A stretch of 38,470 nucleotides of DNA from Azospirillaceae bacterium (GCA_035645145.1 DASQNC010000012.1:1-38470); one strand, 5' to 3'. Shown: positions 24,206-33,548, numbered from the stretch's first letter. The notes: generated by a model not told the origin, from the sequence alone. Program-made: numbers and translations.

Positions 24206-25197
24206 CCACGCCCTTGCCGGCCCCCTTGCTGGAGGTCCGGGACCTCAAGACCTATCTGCGCACGCCGGACGGCGTGATCCGGGCGGTGGACGGCGTCAGC
24301 TTCACGGTGGAGGCCGGCCGGACCGTCGGCATTGTCGGCGAAAGCGGCTGCGGGAAGAGCGTCACGGCCCTGTCCATCATGGGCCTTGTGCCGTCGCCGC
24401 CGGGGGTGAAGGCGGGCGGCGAGATCCTGTTCGAGGGCGCCGATCTGCTGCGCATGTCGCAGCGGGAGTTGCAGGACATCCGCGGCGACCGCATCGCCAT
24501 GATCTTCCAGGAGCCGATGACGAGCCTGAACCCCGCCTTCACGGTCGGGGACCAGATCACCGAGGCCCTGCTGCGGCACCGCAACCTGTCGCCGGCCGAG
24601 GCACGGGCCCAGGCGATCGAGCAGATGCGGCACGTCGGGATCCCGGCGCCCGAGCGGCGGGTGGACGATTATCCGCACAAGCTGTCGGGCGGCATGCGCC
24701 AGCGCGTCATGATCGCCATGGCGCTGGCCTGCCGCCCGCGCCTGCTGATCGCCGACGAACCCACGACCGCGCTCGACGTGACGATCCAGGCCCAGATCCT
24801 GGACCTGCTGCGCGGGCTGCGGAACGAGGGCGACATGGGGATCATGCTGATCACCCACGACCTGGGCGTCATCGCCGAGCTGGCGGACACCGTCATCGTC
24901 ATGTACGCGGGCAAGGTGGTGGAGGCCGCCCCCGTCGGCGACCTGTTCGAACGGCCGCAGCATCCCTACACGGTGGGGCTGCTGGGTTCGGTCCCGACGC
25001 TGGAGGACGACGGCGAGCCGCTGGCCGCCATCGAAGGCATGGTGCCGAACCCGCTGTCCCTTCCCAAGGGGTGCCGCTTCGTCGACCGCTGCCCCTTCGC
25101 CATCGACGTCTGCCGCGAGGAGATGCCGCCCCTGGGCGAGGTCGAGCCCGGCCATTTCGCCGCCTGCTGGCGGTCGCCGCTGGAGATCAAGACATGA
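24202..25197 (+). CDS. Oligopeptide/dipeptide ABC transporter ATP-binding protein, DppD/OppD-like
   Basis: 331 residues. Walker A GESGCGKS (46-53), Q-loop [16 protein letters not shown], signature [15 protein letters not shown], Walker [14 protein letters not shown], and the C-terminal oligopeptide-transporter extension with [20 protein letters not shown], a cysteine cluster typical of Opp/Dpp ATPases that may hold an iron-sulfur cluster. It starts in the stop codon of the DUF1028 gene (ATGA) and ends overlapping the next ATPase start, so three genes are tightly coupled. It powers the importer together with the next gene product. Confidence 0.93.
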   Translation: MTTPLPAPLLEVRDLKTYLRTPDGVIRAVDGVSFTVEAGRTVGIVGESGCGKSVTALSIMGLVPSPPGVKAGGEILFEGADLLRMSQRELQDIRGDRIAMIFQEPMTSLNPAFTVGDQITEALLRHRNLSPAEARAQAIEQMRHVGIPAPERRVDDYPHKLSGGMRQRVMIAMALACRPRLLIADEPTTALDVTIQAQILDLLRGLRNEGDMGIMLITHDLGVIAELADTVIVMYAGKVVEAAPVGDLFERPQHPYTVGLLGSVPTLEDDGEPLAAIEGMVPNPLSLPKGCRFVDRCPFAIDVCREEMPPLGEVEPGHFAACWRSPLEIKT

Positions 25198-26336
25198 CCG
25201 CCGCGCCCACCGCCACGCCCAATGGAAGCCCGCCTTTGGTCGAGGTGCGGGGGCTTTCCAAGCATTATCCGATCAACCGCGGCTTCCTCTACGCCCGTCA
25301 TGTGGGCACGGTGAAGGCGGTGGACGGCGTCGACTTCCACATCGGGCGGGGCGAGACCCTGGCCCTTGTCGGGGAAAGCGGCTGCGGCAAGTCCACCACC
25401 GGCCGGCTGATCCTGCGCCTGATCGAGCCGACGGCCGGCACCGTGCGCTTCGACGGGCAGGACCTGTTCGCGCTGCCGCCCGAGGGGATGCGCCGGCTGC
25501 GGGCACGGATGCAACTCGTCTTCCAGGACCCCTACGCGTCCCTGAACCCGCGCATGACCATCGGCGAGGTGCTGGCCGAGCCGTTGCGCCTGCACGGCAT
25601 CGCCAAGGGGAACGGCGAGGTGCGGGACAAGGTGGCCGAGCTGCTGGGGCTGGTCGGCCTGCCGGGGACGGCCGCCGAGCGGTTTCCCCACGAATTCTCG
25701 GGCGGCCAGCGCCAGCGCGTGGGCATTGCCCGCGCGCTGGCCGGCGGGCCGCAGTTGATCGTGGCGGACGAGCCGGTGTCCGCGCTCGACGTGTCGATCC
25801 GCGCGCAGGTCGTGAACCTGATGGAGGATCTGCAGGACCGGTTCGGGCTGTCGTACCTGTTCATCTCGCACGACCTGTCGGTGGTGCGGCACATGGCGGA
25901 CCGGGTGGCGGTCATGTATCTGGGCCGCCTGGTGGAGATCGGGCCCAAGGAGGACGTGTTCGAGCGGCCGCGGCATCCCTACACCCGCGCCCTGCTCGGC
26001 GCCGTGCTGGAGCCCGGCCGGCGGACCGGCGAGGAGCCGCGCCAGACCTTGCAGGGCGACGTTCCCAGCCCGCTCGACCCGCCTCCCGGCTGCCCGTTCC
26101 ATCCCAGGTGCGTCTTTGCCCAGGCCCGCTGCCGGGTGGAGACGCCCGTGCCCTTCGGCGCCGATGACGGCGATCCGCACACGGCGGCCTGCCATTTCTG
26201 GCCGGATCTGCCCCCTTACCGGCCCGTCCGGCCGGCTCCGCCGCCGCAGGATGCGCAGGTGCGGCTCAAGCGGCTGCAGGCCGCATTCCGGCGGACGCAG
26301 GATGCCGCCGCCCCACACCAGAGGAGGATCGGCTGA
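25194..26336 (+). CDS. Oligopeptide/dipeptide ABC transporter ATP-binding protein, DppF/OppF-like
   Basis: 380 residues. Pairs with the preceding ATPase. The N-terminus has the OppF/GsiA-type [20 protein letters not shown] insertion, Walker [10 protein letters not shown] (60-68), Q-loop [16 protein letters not shown], signature [15 protein letters not shown], Walker [14 protein letters not shown], and the H-loop [11 protein letters not shown]. The C-terminal domain has [19 protein letters not shown]. The tail is longer than usual, with about 60 basic and proline-rich residues ending [12 protein letters not shown]. The solute-binding protein gene starts one base after the stop codon. Confidence 0.93.
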   Translation: MTAAPTATPNGSPPLVEVRGLSKHYPINRGFLYARHVGTVKAVDGVDFHIGRGETLALVGESGCGKSTTGRLILRLIEPTAGTVRFDGQDLFALPPEGMRRLRARMQLVFQDPYASLNPRMTIGEVLAEPLRLHGIAKGNGEVRDKVAELLGLVGLPGTAAERFPHEFSGGQRQRVGIARALAGGPQLIVADEPVSALDVSIRAQVVNLMEDLQDRFGLSYLFISHDLSVVRHMADRVAVMYLGRLVEIGPKEDVFERPRHPYTRALLGAVLEPGRRTGEEPRQTLQGDVPSPLDPPPGCPFHPRCVFAQARCRVETPVPFGADDGDPHTAACHFWPDLPPYRPVRPAPPPQDAQVRLKRLQAAFRRTQDAAAPHQRRIG

Positions 26337-26337
26337 G

Positions 26338-27849
26338 ATGAAGACCTGGACCATGGGGCTTGCGGCCCTGCTCACGGCAACGGCGCTCGCCGGCCCGGCC
26401 GGGGCGCAGACGTTGCGGATCGGCCTGCAGGAGGATCTGGATACCCTCGACCCGACCACGGCGCGGACCTACGTCAGCCGCATCGTCTTCGCCGGCCTGT
26501 GCGACAAGCTGGTCGATTACGACGCCGAGCTGAACTACAGGCCGCAGCTCGCGACGGAATGGCAGATCTCCGACGACGGGCGGAGCGTCACGTTCAAGCT
26601 GCGCCCGAACGTCAAATTCCACGACGGCGAGCCCATGGACGCCGAGGCGGTGAAGTTCTCCATCGAGCGGCACCAGAACTTCCCGGAAAGCCGCCGCAAG
26701 AGCGAGATCAACGTCGTCCAGTCGGTGGAGGTGGTCGATCCGCTGACGGTGCGGCTCAACCTGTCGCAGGCGTTCTCGCCGTTGATTTCGCAATTCGCCG
26801 ACCGTGCCGGCATGATCGTGTCGCCCAAGGCGGCGCGCGAGGCCGGGGCCAACTTCGGGCAGAAGCCCGTTTGCGCCGGTCCGTTCCGGTTCGTCGAGCG
26901 CGTGGTCCAGGACCGCATCGTGCTCGAGAAGTTCGCCGACTACTGGGACGCCGGAAACATCCATGTGCAACGCGTGGTGTACCAGCCGTTCCCCGACACC
27001 ACCGTCCGTCTGTCCAACCTCCAGGCCGGGTCGCTGGACCTGATCGAGCGGATGGCGCCGTCCGACCTGGCCGCCGCGAAGCGCGACCGCCGGCTGAAGG
27101 TGGAGCAGATCACGTCGCTGGGCTACCAGGGCATCACGGTCAACGTGAACAACGGCCCGCGCGCCGACAACCCGCTGGGCAAGGACCCGCGTGTGCGCGA
27201 GGCGTTCGAGCTGGCCATCGACCGCGATGTCATCAACCAGGTCGCGTTCGAAGGCGCCTATACGCCCGGCAACCAGCCGGTGCCACCGAACAACCCCTAC
27301 TACGACAAGTCCACGCCCATCCCGAAACGGGACGTGGCGGCCGCCAAGAAGCTGTTGCAGGAGGCCGGCGTCCGGACGCCCTTCCCGGTGGAACTGCTGA
27401 TTTCCAACAGCAGCCTGGAGGCCCAGGTCGGCCAGATCATCCAGGCGATGGCGGCCGAGGCCGGGTTCGACGTGAAGCTGATGGCGACCGAATTCGCATC
27501 CGGGCTCGCCATGCAGACCCGTGGGGAATTCCAGGCGTTCCGCGTGGGTTGGTCCGGCCGCACCGATCCGGACGGCAACATCCACGTCTTCTGGCATTCG
27601 CAGGGCAGCCAGAACGACTCGAAGTACGCCAACCCGGAGGTCGACCGCCTTGTGGACACCGCGCGCGAGGTCAGCAGCCTGGAGGATCGCCGGCGTCTCT
27701 ACAACGAGGCCAACCGCATCTACCAGAAGGACGGCGCGATCATCTACCTGTACCACCAGAACAACCTGTTCGCGATGACGTCCAAGCTGACCGGCTTCCA
27801 GGCCAACCCGGACGGCCTGATCCGGATCCAGGGCATCAAGCTGCAATGA
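26338..27849 (+). CDS. Periplasmic peptide-type solute-binding protein, family 5
   Basis: 503 residues. The signal peptide is MKTWTMGLAALLTATALAGP with cleavage after AGA. SBP_bac_5 features: LDTLDPTTARTYVSRIVFAG, LATEWQISDDGRSVTFKLRP, NVKFHDGEPMDAEAVKFSIE, ERVVQDRIVLEKFADYWD and the central VREAFELAIDRDVINQVAFE. Family members bind di- and oligopeptides, glutathione, nickel or opines. A GAGGAGG site lies 10 bases before the start. The specific ligand cannot be read. A perfect 11-bp hairpin follows the stop codon, which may raise its level above that of the permeases. Confidence 0.92.
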   Translation: MKTWTMGLAALLTATALAGPAGAQTLRIGLQEDLDTLDPTTARTYVSRIVFAGLCDKLVDYDAELNYRPQLATEWQISDDGRSVTFKLRPNVKFHDGEPMDAEAVKFSIERHQNFPESRRKSEINVVQSVEVVDPLTVRLNLSQAFSPLISQFADRAGMIVSPKAAREAGANFGQKPVCAGPFRFVERVVQDRIVLEKFADYWDAGNIHVQRVVYQPFPDTTVRLSNLQAGSLDLIERMAPSDLAAAKRDRRLKVEQITSLGYQGITVNVNNGPRADNPLGKDPRVREAFELAIDRDVINQVAFEGAYTPGNQPVPPNNPYYDKSTPIPKRDVAAAKKLLQEAGVRTPFPVELLISNSSLEAQVGQIIQAMAAEAGFDVKLMATEFASGLAMQTRGEFQAFRVGWSGRTDPDGNIHVFWHSQGSQNDSKYANPEVDRLVDTAREVSSLEDRRRLYNEANRIYQKDGAIIYLYHQNNLFAMTSKLTGFQANPDGLIRIQGIKLQ

Positions 27850-27856
27850 CGTGCCG

Positions 27857-27884
27857 GGGCCCCGTCCCGTGCCGGACGGGGCCC
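27857..27884 (+). other. Stem-loop after the peptide-binding protein gene
   Basis: GGGCCCCGTCC (27857-27867) and its exact complement (27874-27884) enclose a 6-base loop, 7 bases after the stop codon and 22 bases before the permease start. No T-run follows. It is the same arrangement as after the NMT1-type binding protein gene. Confidence 0.6.
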
Positions 27885-27906
27885 GTTCCCTTGGCGGGAT
27901 TGTCCG

Positions 27907-28848
27907 ATGCAAGCCTTCATCCTCCGGCGCCTCGCGGTCAGCATTCCGACGCTGCTGATCGTGACCATGATCGTCTTCGGGCTGCAGCTTCTGCTGCCCG
28001 GCGATCCGGCGCTCGTGCTGGCCGACGAGTCCCGCGACCCCGCGGTGATCGAGGAGATCCGGGAACGCTACCACCTGAACAAGCCGATCCCGGTGCAGTA
28101 CGCGTACTGGCTCGGCGACGTGCTGCGGGGTGAATTCGGGGTTTCGCTGCGCACCAACATTCCGGTTTGGGACATGGTCTGGCAGAAGCTGCCGGTCACG
28201 GTGGAGCTGGCGATCGGGGCGATGCTGGTGGCCTTGGCGATCGGCATTCCGGCGGGGATCGTGTCGGCGTTGCGGAAGGGGACGGTCTGGGACCACGCGG
28301 CCAACGCGGTCGCCCTGTCGGGCCTGTCCATCCCCAACTTCTGGCTCGGGATCATGATGATCCTGCTGTTCGCCGTGAACTGGGGGGTGATGCCGCCGGG
28401 CGGTTATGTCAGCCCCGCGGACAGCCTGGCCGGCAATCTGATCCACATGGTGATGCCGGCCTTCGTGCTCGGCACCGGGATCGCCGCCGTGTTCATGCGG
28501 CACACCCGCAGCGCCATGCTGGGGGCGCTCGGGGCCGACTATGTCCGGACGGCCCGGGCCAAGGGCCTGTTCGAGCGCACGGTCGTGATGCACCACGCGC
28601 TGCGCAACGCGCTGATGCCCGTGATCACGCTGGGCGCGCTGGAGTTCGGGTCCCTGCTTTCGGGCGCGGTGCTGACCGAGACGGTCTTCAACATCCCCGG
28701 CTTCGGGCGTCTTGTGGTCGAGGCCGTGTTCACCCGCGACTACGCGGTGGTGCAGGGGGTCGTGCTGTTCACCGCGACGGCCATCATCCTGCTGAACGTG
28801 CTGGCCGACATCCTCTACTACGTCGTCAATCCGCGCCTGCGAGGGTAG
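27907..28848 (+). CDS. Peptide ABC transporter permease, DppB-like
   Basis: 313 residues. The first helix LAVSIPTLLIVTMIVFGLQL is followed by the periplasmic loop LPGDPALVLADESRDPAVIE, typical of DppB/GsiC, then LNKPIPVQYAYWLGDVLRGE and FGVSLRTNIPV. Five further helices and the cytoplasmic EAA loop DYVRTARAKGLFERTVVMHH complete the core. It is an inner-membrane channel half that pairs with the next gene product. The start has only a weak ribosome-binding site (GGCGGGA), consistent with lower expression than the upstream binding protein. Confidence 0.93.
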   Translation: MQAFILRRLAVSIPTLLIVTMIVFGLQLLLPGDPALVLADESRDPAVIEEIRERYHLNKPIPVQYAYWLGDVLRGEFGVSLRTNIPVWDMVWQKLPVTVELAIGAMLVALAIGIPAGIVSALRKGTVWDHAANAVALSGLSIPNFWLGIMMILLFAVNWGVMPPGGYVSPADSLAGNLIHMVMPAFVLGTGIAAVFMRHTRSAMLGALGADYVRTARAKGLFERTVVMHHALRNALMPVITLGALEFGSLLSGAVLTETVFNIPGFGRLVVEAVFTRDYAVVQGVVLFTATAIILLNVLADILYYVVNPRLRG

Positions 28849-28854
28849 GGCACC

Positions 28855-29766
28855 ATGACCGCCGCACCCGCACCCGCTCCCGCTTCCCCGTCCCGGTCCG
28901 GCGCGGCTCCGGCCCCGGCCGCCGCACCCCGGTCCACCCGCACGCGGCGGCTGCTGCGCATGCTGCGCCGTCCGGCGCCGCTTGTCGGGCTGCTGGTCGT
29001 GGTGGCCTTCGTCGCCGTCGCCGTCCTCGCGCCGTACATCGTGCCCCACGACCCGATCAAGACGGACTGGTTGCAGATCCGCAAGCCGCCGTCCGGAACG
29101 TATTGGTTCGGGACCGACGAGCTGGGGCGCGACGTCCTCTCGCGTCTGCTGGTGGGGGCGCGGGCCTCGCTGCTGGCCGGGGTGCTCTCGGTCGCCATCG
29201 CCATGGCGGTGGGGGTGCCGCTGGGATTGGTCGCCGGCTATGCGGGCGGGCTGGTGGACGGCGCCATCAGCCGTTTCGCGGATGCCATGCTGGCCTGTCC
29301 GTTCCTGATCCTGGCCATCGCGTTCGCGGCCTTCCTGGGGCCGAGCCTGACCAACGCCATGATCGCCATCGGCCTGTCCGCCACGCCGATCTTCATCCGC
29401 CTGACCCGCGGGCAGGTGCTGGCGGTGAAAACGGAAGACTATGTCGAAGCGGCACGGGCCGTCGGCAATCCGCACCACCGTATCCTGCTGCGCCACATCC
29501 TGCCGAACATCGTGCCGGCCCTGATCGTGCAGGCGACGCTGACCATCGCCACGGCGATCATCGCGGAATCGGCGTTGAGTTTCCTGGGGGTCGGCCAGCA
29601 GCCCCCGGCCCCGAGCTGGGGCAGCATGCTCAGCGCGGCGCGCGGCTTCCTGGTGCAGGCGCCCTGGATGTCGATCTACCCGGGCCTCGCGATCTGCTTC
29701 GTGGTCTATGCGTTCAACCTGCTGGGCGACGGCCTGCGCGACGTGCTGGACCCGAAGGAGGGGTGA
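28855..29766 (+). CDS. Peptide ABC transporter permease, DppC-like
   Basis: 303 residues. An Ala/Pro-rich cytosolic tail (1-35) comes before the first helix LVGLLVVVAFVAVAVLAPYI. The DppC signature GTYWFGTDELGRDVLSRLLV follows, then PLGLVAGYAGG, the EAA loop YVEAARAVGNPHHRILLRHI and the terminal YPGLAICFVVYAFNLLGDGL with RDVLDPKEG, all standard for DppC/GsiD. It starts 6 bases after the DppB stop and is the last gene of the importer operon. No clear terminator follows; AT content rises sharply after 29766. Confidence 0.93.
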   Translation: MTAAPAPAPASPSRSGAAPAPAAAPRSTRTRRLLRMLRRPAPLVGLLVVVAFVAVAVLAPYIVPHDPIKTDWLQIRKPPSGTYWFGTDELGRDVLSRLLVGARASLLAGVLSVAIAMAVGVPLGLVAGYAGGLVDGAISRFADAMLACPFLILAIAFAAFLGPSLTNAMIAIGLSATPIFIRLTRGQVLAVKTEDYVEAARAVGNPHHRILLRHILPNIVPALIVQATLTIATAIIAESALSFLGVGQQPPAPSWGSMLSAARGFLVQAPWMSIYPGLAICFVVYAFNLLGDGLRDVLDPKEG

Positions 29767-29869
29767 ACGAATTCAACTTTGCATCGATTTAGGTATTAGT
29801 TAACCCCGAATGGGTAGCTAGTTGCGATGGGGTGTTCTAGGCACCCGCACAGCTCCTGAGGGGATGTAC

Positions 29870-30856
29870 ATGTCGGCGAACGACCTGATCCTGGTGACCG
29901 GTGCAGGTGGGTTCATCGGTGGTTGGCTTGTAAGCCGGTTGCAGCAGCAGGGCGCACGCGTCCGTGCCGTCGACATCAAGCCCCTCGACCAATGGTATCA
30001 GGTCCACGACGGCGCCGAGAACGTGGTGGCGGATCTGCGCGATCTCGCGGCCTGCCGGTCGGCGGCGAAGGGCGCGCGCCACATCTACAACCTGGCGTGC
30101 GACATGGGCGGGATGGGGTTCATCGAGACCCACCGGGCCGAGTGCATGATCTCGGTCCTCATCAACACGCACATGCTGATGGCCGCCCGCGATGCCGGGG
30201 CCGAACGGTTCTTCTACGCCTCCTCCGCCTGCGTCTACAACGCGAGCAAGCAGAGCGACCCGAACGTCACCGCGCTGAAGGAGGAGGACGCCTATCCCGC
30301 CATGCCCGAGGACGGCTATGGCTGGGAGAAGCTGTTCAGCGAGCGGATGTGCCGCCACTTCCGCGAGGACTACGGCCTGACGACCCGGATCGCCCGTTTC
30401 CACAACGTCTACGGGCCCCACGGCACCTATGACGGCGGACGCGAGAAGGCGCCGGCCGCCATCTGCCGCAAGGTCGCCCACGCCAAGCTGACCGGGCACC
30501 GCGAGATCGAGATCTGGGGCGACGGGGAGCAGACCCGCAGCTTCATGTACATCGACGATTGCCTGTACGGCATCGACCGGATCATGCACAGCGACATCGT
30601 CGACCCGATCAACCTGGGCTCGGCCGAGCTGGTCTCGATCAACACGCTGGTCGACATCGTCGAGGAGATCGCCGGTATCAAGTTGACCCGGCGGCACAAC
30701 CTGTCCGCGCCGCAGGGCGTGCGCGGGCGCAACAGCGACAACACCCTGATCCGGGCCAAGCTGGGCTGGGAGCCCTCGATCCAGCTCAAGGTCGGCCTGG
30801 AAAAGACCTACCGTTGGATCCACGACGAACTCACGGCGGCCTTGGAACCAGCCTGA
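29870..30856 (+). CDS. GDP-mannose 3,5-epimerase-like NAD-dependent epimerase
   Basis: 328 residues, extended SDR fold. NAD motif GAGGFIG (11-17), DMGGMGFIETHRAE (78-91), YASSACVYN with Cys121, Tyr150 and Lys154 in GYGWEK, RFHNVYGPHGTYDGG (176-190) and Lys193 in REKAPAA. These are hallmarks of plant GDP-mannose 3,5-epimerase, whose catalytic Cys and Lys act in double epimerisation, and the terminal GVRGRNSDNTLIRAKLGWEP also matches. The product would be GDP-L-galactose or a related sugar for surface polysaccharide. The start at 29870 has GAGGGG 6 bases upstream; ATG at 29864 is too close to that site. A bent hairpin lies downstream before the convergent glycosyltransferase. Confidence 0.88.
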   Translation: MSANDLILVTGAGGFIGGWLVSRLQQQGARVRAVDIKPLDQWYQVHDGAENVVADLRDLAACRSAAKGARHIYNLACDMGGMGFIETHRAECMISVLINTHMLMAARDAGAERFFYASSACVYNASKQSDPNVTALKEEDAYPAMPEDGYGWEKLFSERMCRHFREDYGLTTRIARFHNVYGPHGTYDGGREKAPAAICRKVAHAKLTGHREIEIWGDGEQTRSFMYIDDCLYGIDRIMHSDIVDPINLGSAELVSINTLVDIVEEIAGIKLTRRHNLSAPQGVRGRNSDNTLIRAKLGWEPSIQLKVGLEKTYRWIHDELTAALEPA

Positions 30857-30864
30857 TCCGGACT

Positions 30865-30889
30865 GCGGGGGGACCACTCGGGTCCCCGC
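30865..30889. terminator. Hairpin between convergent epimerase and glycosyltransferase genes
   Basis: GCGGGG, two extra G, then ACC on the left pair with GGTCCCCGC on the right around a short loop. It sits in the 50-base gap between the two 3' ends and could serve both directions. The stem has a 2-base bulge and no T-run. Confidence 0.45.
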
Positions 30890-30906
30890 CGACCCCACAA
30901 CCCGGC

Positions 30907-32109
30907 TTACGAGGCCGGGCGGATGCCCATCTTCCCCAGCAGATAGTCCGGCTTCAGGATCTCGTTGAGCCGGGGCTCGGCCTGCCGGATGGACTGGCGG
31001 TACCGGTCGAGATCGCGTCCGGCCTCAAGGCAGGCATCGGCGATCGCATCGGGCGTCCATTCGGCGAAGGCGGGGAGTCGCGCCCCCGCATCGACGAGGC
31101 GCCGGTTCGCGACCGAGGTGGCGGGCACCACGACCGGTTTGCCGAACATGGCGCCCTCGTGGACGATGCCGGACTCCTGCCGGTCGTAGGCGGGGCCATA
31201 GGGCAGCACGACCACGTCGCACGCCTCGAGCGCACCGTAGAACAGGTCCGCGGGCAGGTTGCCCTCCAGCACCCGGACGCGGGGATGGCGGAGCACGTCC
31301 TGGTGGGCCTCCAGCATGGCCGCCGCGTCGTAGGCCGCCCGCGACACGTCCACATGCACGAGGAAGGCGGCACCGGGATCGGCGGCCAGCACCTTGCGCG
31401 CAGCGCCGAGCAGCTTCCCGAGCCCCTTCTGCTCCCACCAGCTGAAGCCGAAATACCCGTAGGTCACACGACCCATCGGAAGATTGTCGGGGCGCCGGCG
31501 GACCTCGGGGATGTGGGGTTGGAGGAACGGGAAGGCCGACAGGCGGTCGTCCGGTGCGCCCAGGGACCGCAGATGGGGCAGGTGGGCGGCGGCGAAGGAG
31601 AACAGGTGCCGGCATCGCGGCCCGTGGCCGTTGGCCCATTCGAAGAAACGGGCGTAGATGGCCGAGTTCCGCTGGTGGATCTCCTCGGTGCCGCGGAAGA
31701 AGCATTCCTGGCTGTAGAGGGTGGCGGTGAAATCGGGGGCCGTGCCCTTGGCCGCGAGGAGTTCGTCGTACGCCCGCATGAAGCCGTAGACGATGCGGTG
31801 GTGGAGCATGGGAAGGTAGATCAGATCCTGCGCGCCGCCGTGCAGCAGGTCCCCCAAGCCTTTAAGCTGGCTGTAGAAGATGTAGTTCGACGCCCCGATC
31901 TCGGCGACTGGATCGTCGAACGGGCGCTCGTAGGGCGAGGACAGGGCCCTGGTCACCCGCACATGTGCGGGCATCCGCGCGTCGGGATCCTCCGGCGAGG
32001 TGACCACATCCACATCCCAGCCGGACCTATGGGCCGAGTCCGCCAGCGTCACCAGGGCGCCGTGGTGGTGGGCGCTCAGGGTCGGGGCAAGGACGATAAG
32101 GCGGGGCAT
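30907..32109 (-). CDS. Glycosyltransferase (GT-B, group 1-like)
   Basis: 400 residues. The N-terminal MPRLIVLAPTLSAHHHGALV has the GT-B start with an acceptor-side loop. The C-terminal half gives VTYGYFGFSWWEQKGLGKLL (nucleotide-sugar domain entry), VRVLEGNLPADLFYGALEAC, then VVVLPYGPAYDRQESGIVHE and GAMFGKPVVVPATS, the conserved donor-binding helix with its glutamates. It probably transfers a sugar from a nucleotide donor in polysaccharide or O-antigen building at the cytosolic membrane face. The start at 32109 has AGGA 7 bases upstream. Donor and acceptor are unknown. Confidence 0.82.
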   Translation of the reverse strand: MPRLIVLAPTLSAHHHGALVTLADSAHRSGWDVDVVTSPEDPDARMPAHVRVTRALSSPYERPFDDPVAEIGASNYIFYSQLKGLGDLLHGGAQDLIYLPMLHHRIVYGFMRAYDELLAAKGTAPDFTATLYSQECFFRGTEEIHQRNSAIYARFFEWANGHGPRCRHLFSFAAAHLPHLRSLGAPDDRLSAFPFLQPHIPEVRRRPDNLPMGRVTYGYFGFSWWEQKGLGKLLGAARKVLAADPGAAFLVHVDVSRAAYDAAAMLEAHQDVLRHPRVRVLEGNLPADLFYGALEACDVVVLPYGPAYDRQESGIVHEGAMFGKPVVVPATSVANRRLVDAGARLPAFAEWTPDAIADACLEAGRDLDRYRQSIRQAEPRLNEILKPDYLLGKMGIRPAS

Positions 32110-32333
32110 GCGGCGGTCCTGCGCTGCGGTTGCATGCCGTGGGATTAACACCGGTTACAGCGGGCCAGCAATGGGGACGCTTCGCCCCGCTAAGCACTGT
32201 TTGAGACAGCGGTTGCCGCGTTCTGTCGCCCGGATCGGATTTCGCTATAGTGGAGAAAGGCGGCCTCTGGCGGCGCCCGCCATGGGCGCGACGAGAGCCG
32301 CACCGTGGCGCACGGGAAGACGGAAGGGCGATG

Positions 32334-33548
32334 ATGCAGGGCGAACCGGGGGCCGGATCCCACACATTGGTGATCCCGTTGTTGAACGGCTATGCGGCTT
32401 GGTTCGGCGGGCAGAATTACATCTACAACATGCTGCGTTGCTTGGCCCGCCTTCCGGCTGATCGCACACCCAGGGTTTTCATCTACGACGATGGGGATGG
32501 CGCATGGCCGGACGCCTTGCTGGCGTGCCTGCGGTTTTCCTTCGTCGAAGCGGTGATCGGGACCGGGGGCAAGCTCCTGTACGCCCGCGACGCACGTCTT
32601 GAGGCCGCCATCACGGCTCTCCCGCTGGCGGACCGCCGCAAGGTGATTGTCGGCTGGTCCACCGCGGTGGTTCCGATGCCCTTTGCCATCCACCACATGG
32701 TGACGACGCCTAAGCATTGGGGCTGGATCCCGGATTTCCAGCACAAGCTGCTGCCGCACATGTTCGATGCCGAGGAGATCGCCGCCCGGGACGCGGCGTT
32801 CACGGCGTTGACCGACCGGAACGGTCCGTTGCTTCTGAGCAGCGAAGCGGCCCGTGCCGACCTTCTGACATTCTATCCGGGCGTCCGGGCGCGCACCTAC
32901 GTCTGGCGCTTTGCCAGCACGTTGATGCCGGAGGACTCGGCTGACCCCGCGCAGGTCCGGGCGAAGTACGATCTGCCCCAGCGTTTCTTCCTGAACCCGA
33001 ACCAGTTCTGGAAGCACAAGGACCACCGGACGCTGTTCCGCGCCCTGGCCCGCTTGAAGGCCGCCGGGCGGCCGCTCCACGTCGTCGCGACGGGCAGCGG
33101 GCACGACGCCCGCGACCCGGGATACTACGACCAACTCATGGCGGAGGCTGCGGCCCTGGGCATCACCGATCTTTTCCGGCATGTGGGGCCGGTGCCCCAT
33201 GCCGACCTGATCGCCCTGATGCGCACCTGCATGGCCATCGTCCAGCCGTCGCAGTTCGAAGGCTGGAGCACGGTGGTCGAGGACGCCCGTGCACTCGGAT
33301 GCCCGTTGGTCGCCTCCGACCTTCCGGTGCACCGCGAGCAGTTGGACGGGTGGGGGACCTTGTTCCGCACCGGCGACGATGGCGCGCTGGCGGATGCCAT
33401 GCTTCGGGCCGCGGACGAAATTGACGTGCAGACCCGCATGGCCGGCGAGGCGACCGCCGCCCGCCGTGCGGTTTCGCACCAGCGGGCGACGGCCGAAGCC
33501 CTGATGGATTGCCTGGACCGCGAGCGGCGGGCAGCGTCCGGTCAGTAG
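32334..33548 (+). CDS. Glycosyltransferase family 4-like
   Basis: 404 residues. After HTLVIPLLNGYAAWFGGQNY (acceptor domain start with the glycine-rich loop) come SSEAARADLLTFYPGV, then FLNPNQFWKHKDHRTLFRAL, HVVATGSGHDARDPGYYDQL and the EX7E-type donor motif QFEGWSTVVEDARALGCPLV, ending ASDLPVHREQL. This is a complete retaining GT4 fold. ATG at 32331 is an alternative start; 32334 has better spacing from GGAAGGG. Its last 7 bases overlap the 3' end of the methyltransferase on the other strand. Role in the same polysaccharide cluster is inferred. Confidence 0.85.
   Translation: MQGEPGAGSHTLVIPLLNGYAAWFGGQNYIYNMLRCLARLPADRTPRVFIYDDGDGAWPDALLACLRFSFVEAVIGTGGKLLYARDARLEAAITALPLADRRKVIVGWSTAVVPMPFAIHHMVTTPKHWGWIPDFQHKLLPHMFDAEEIAARDAAFTALTDRNGPLLLSSEAARADLLTFYPGVRARTYVWRFASTLMPEDSADPAQVRAKYDLPQRFFLNPNQFWKHKDHRTLFRALARLKAAGRPLHVVATGSGHDARDPGYYDQLMAEAAALGITDLFRHVGPVPHADLIALMRTCMAIVQPSQFEGWSTVVEDARALGCPLVASDLPVHREQLDGWGTLFRTGDDGALADAMLRAADEIDVQTRMAGEATAARRAVSHQRATAEALMDCLDRERRAASGQ

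Noticed and set aside
20179-29496. Long minus-strand frames opposite the helicase and the peptide importer
   Set aside because: Same artefact: low-complexity Arg/Gly/His/Gln sequence opposite well-defined genes. Only 20214-20894 has a plausible start and protein-like helical content.
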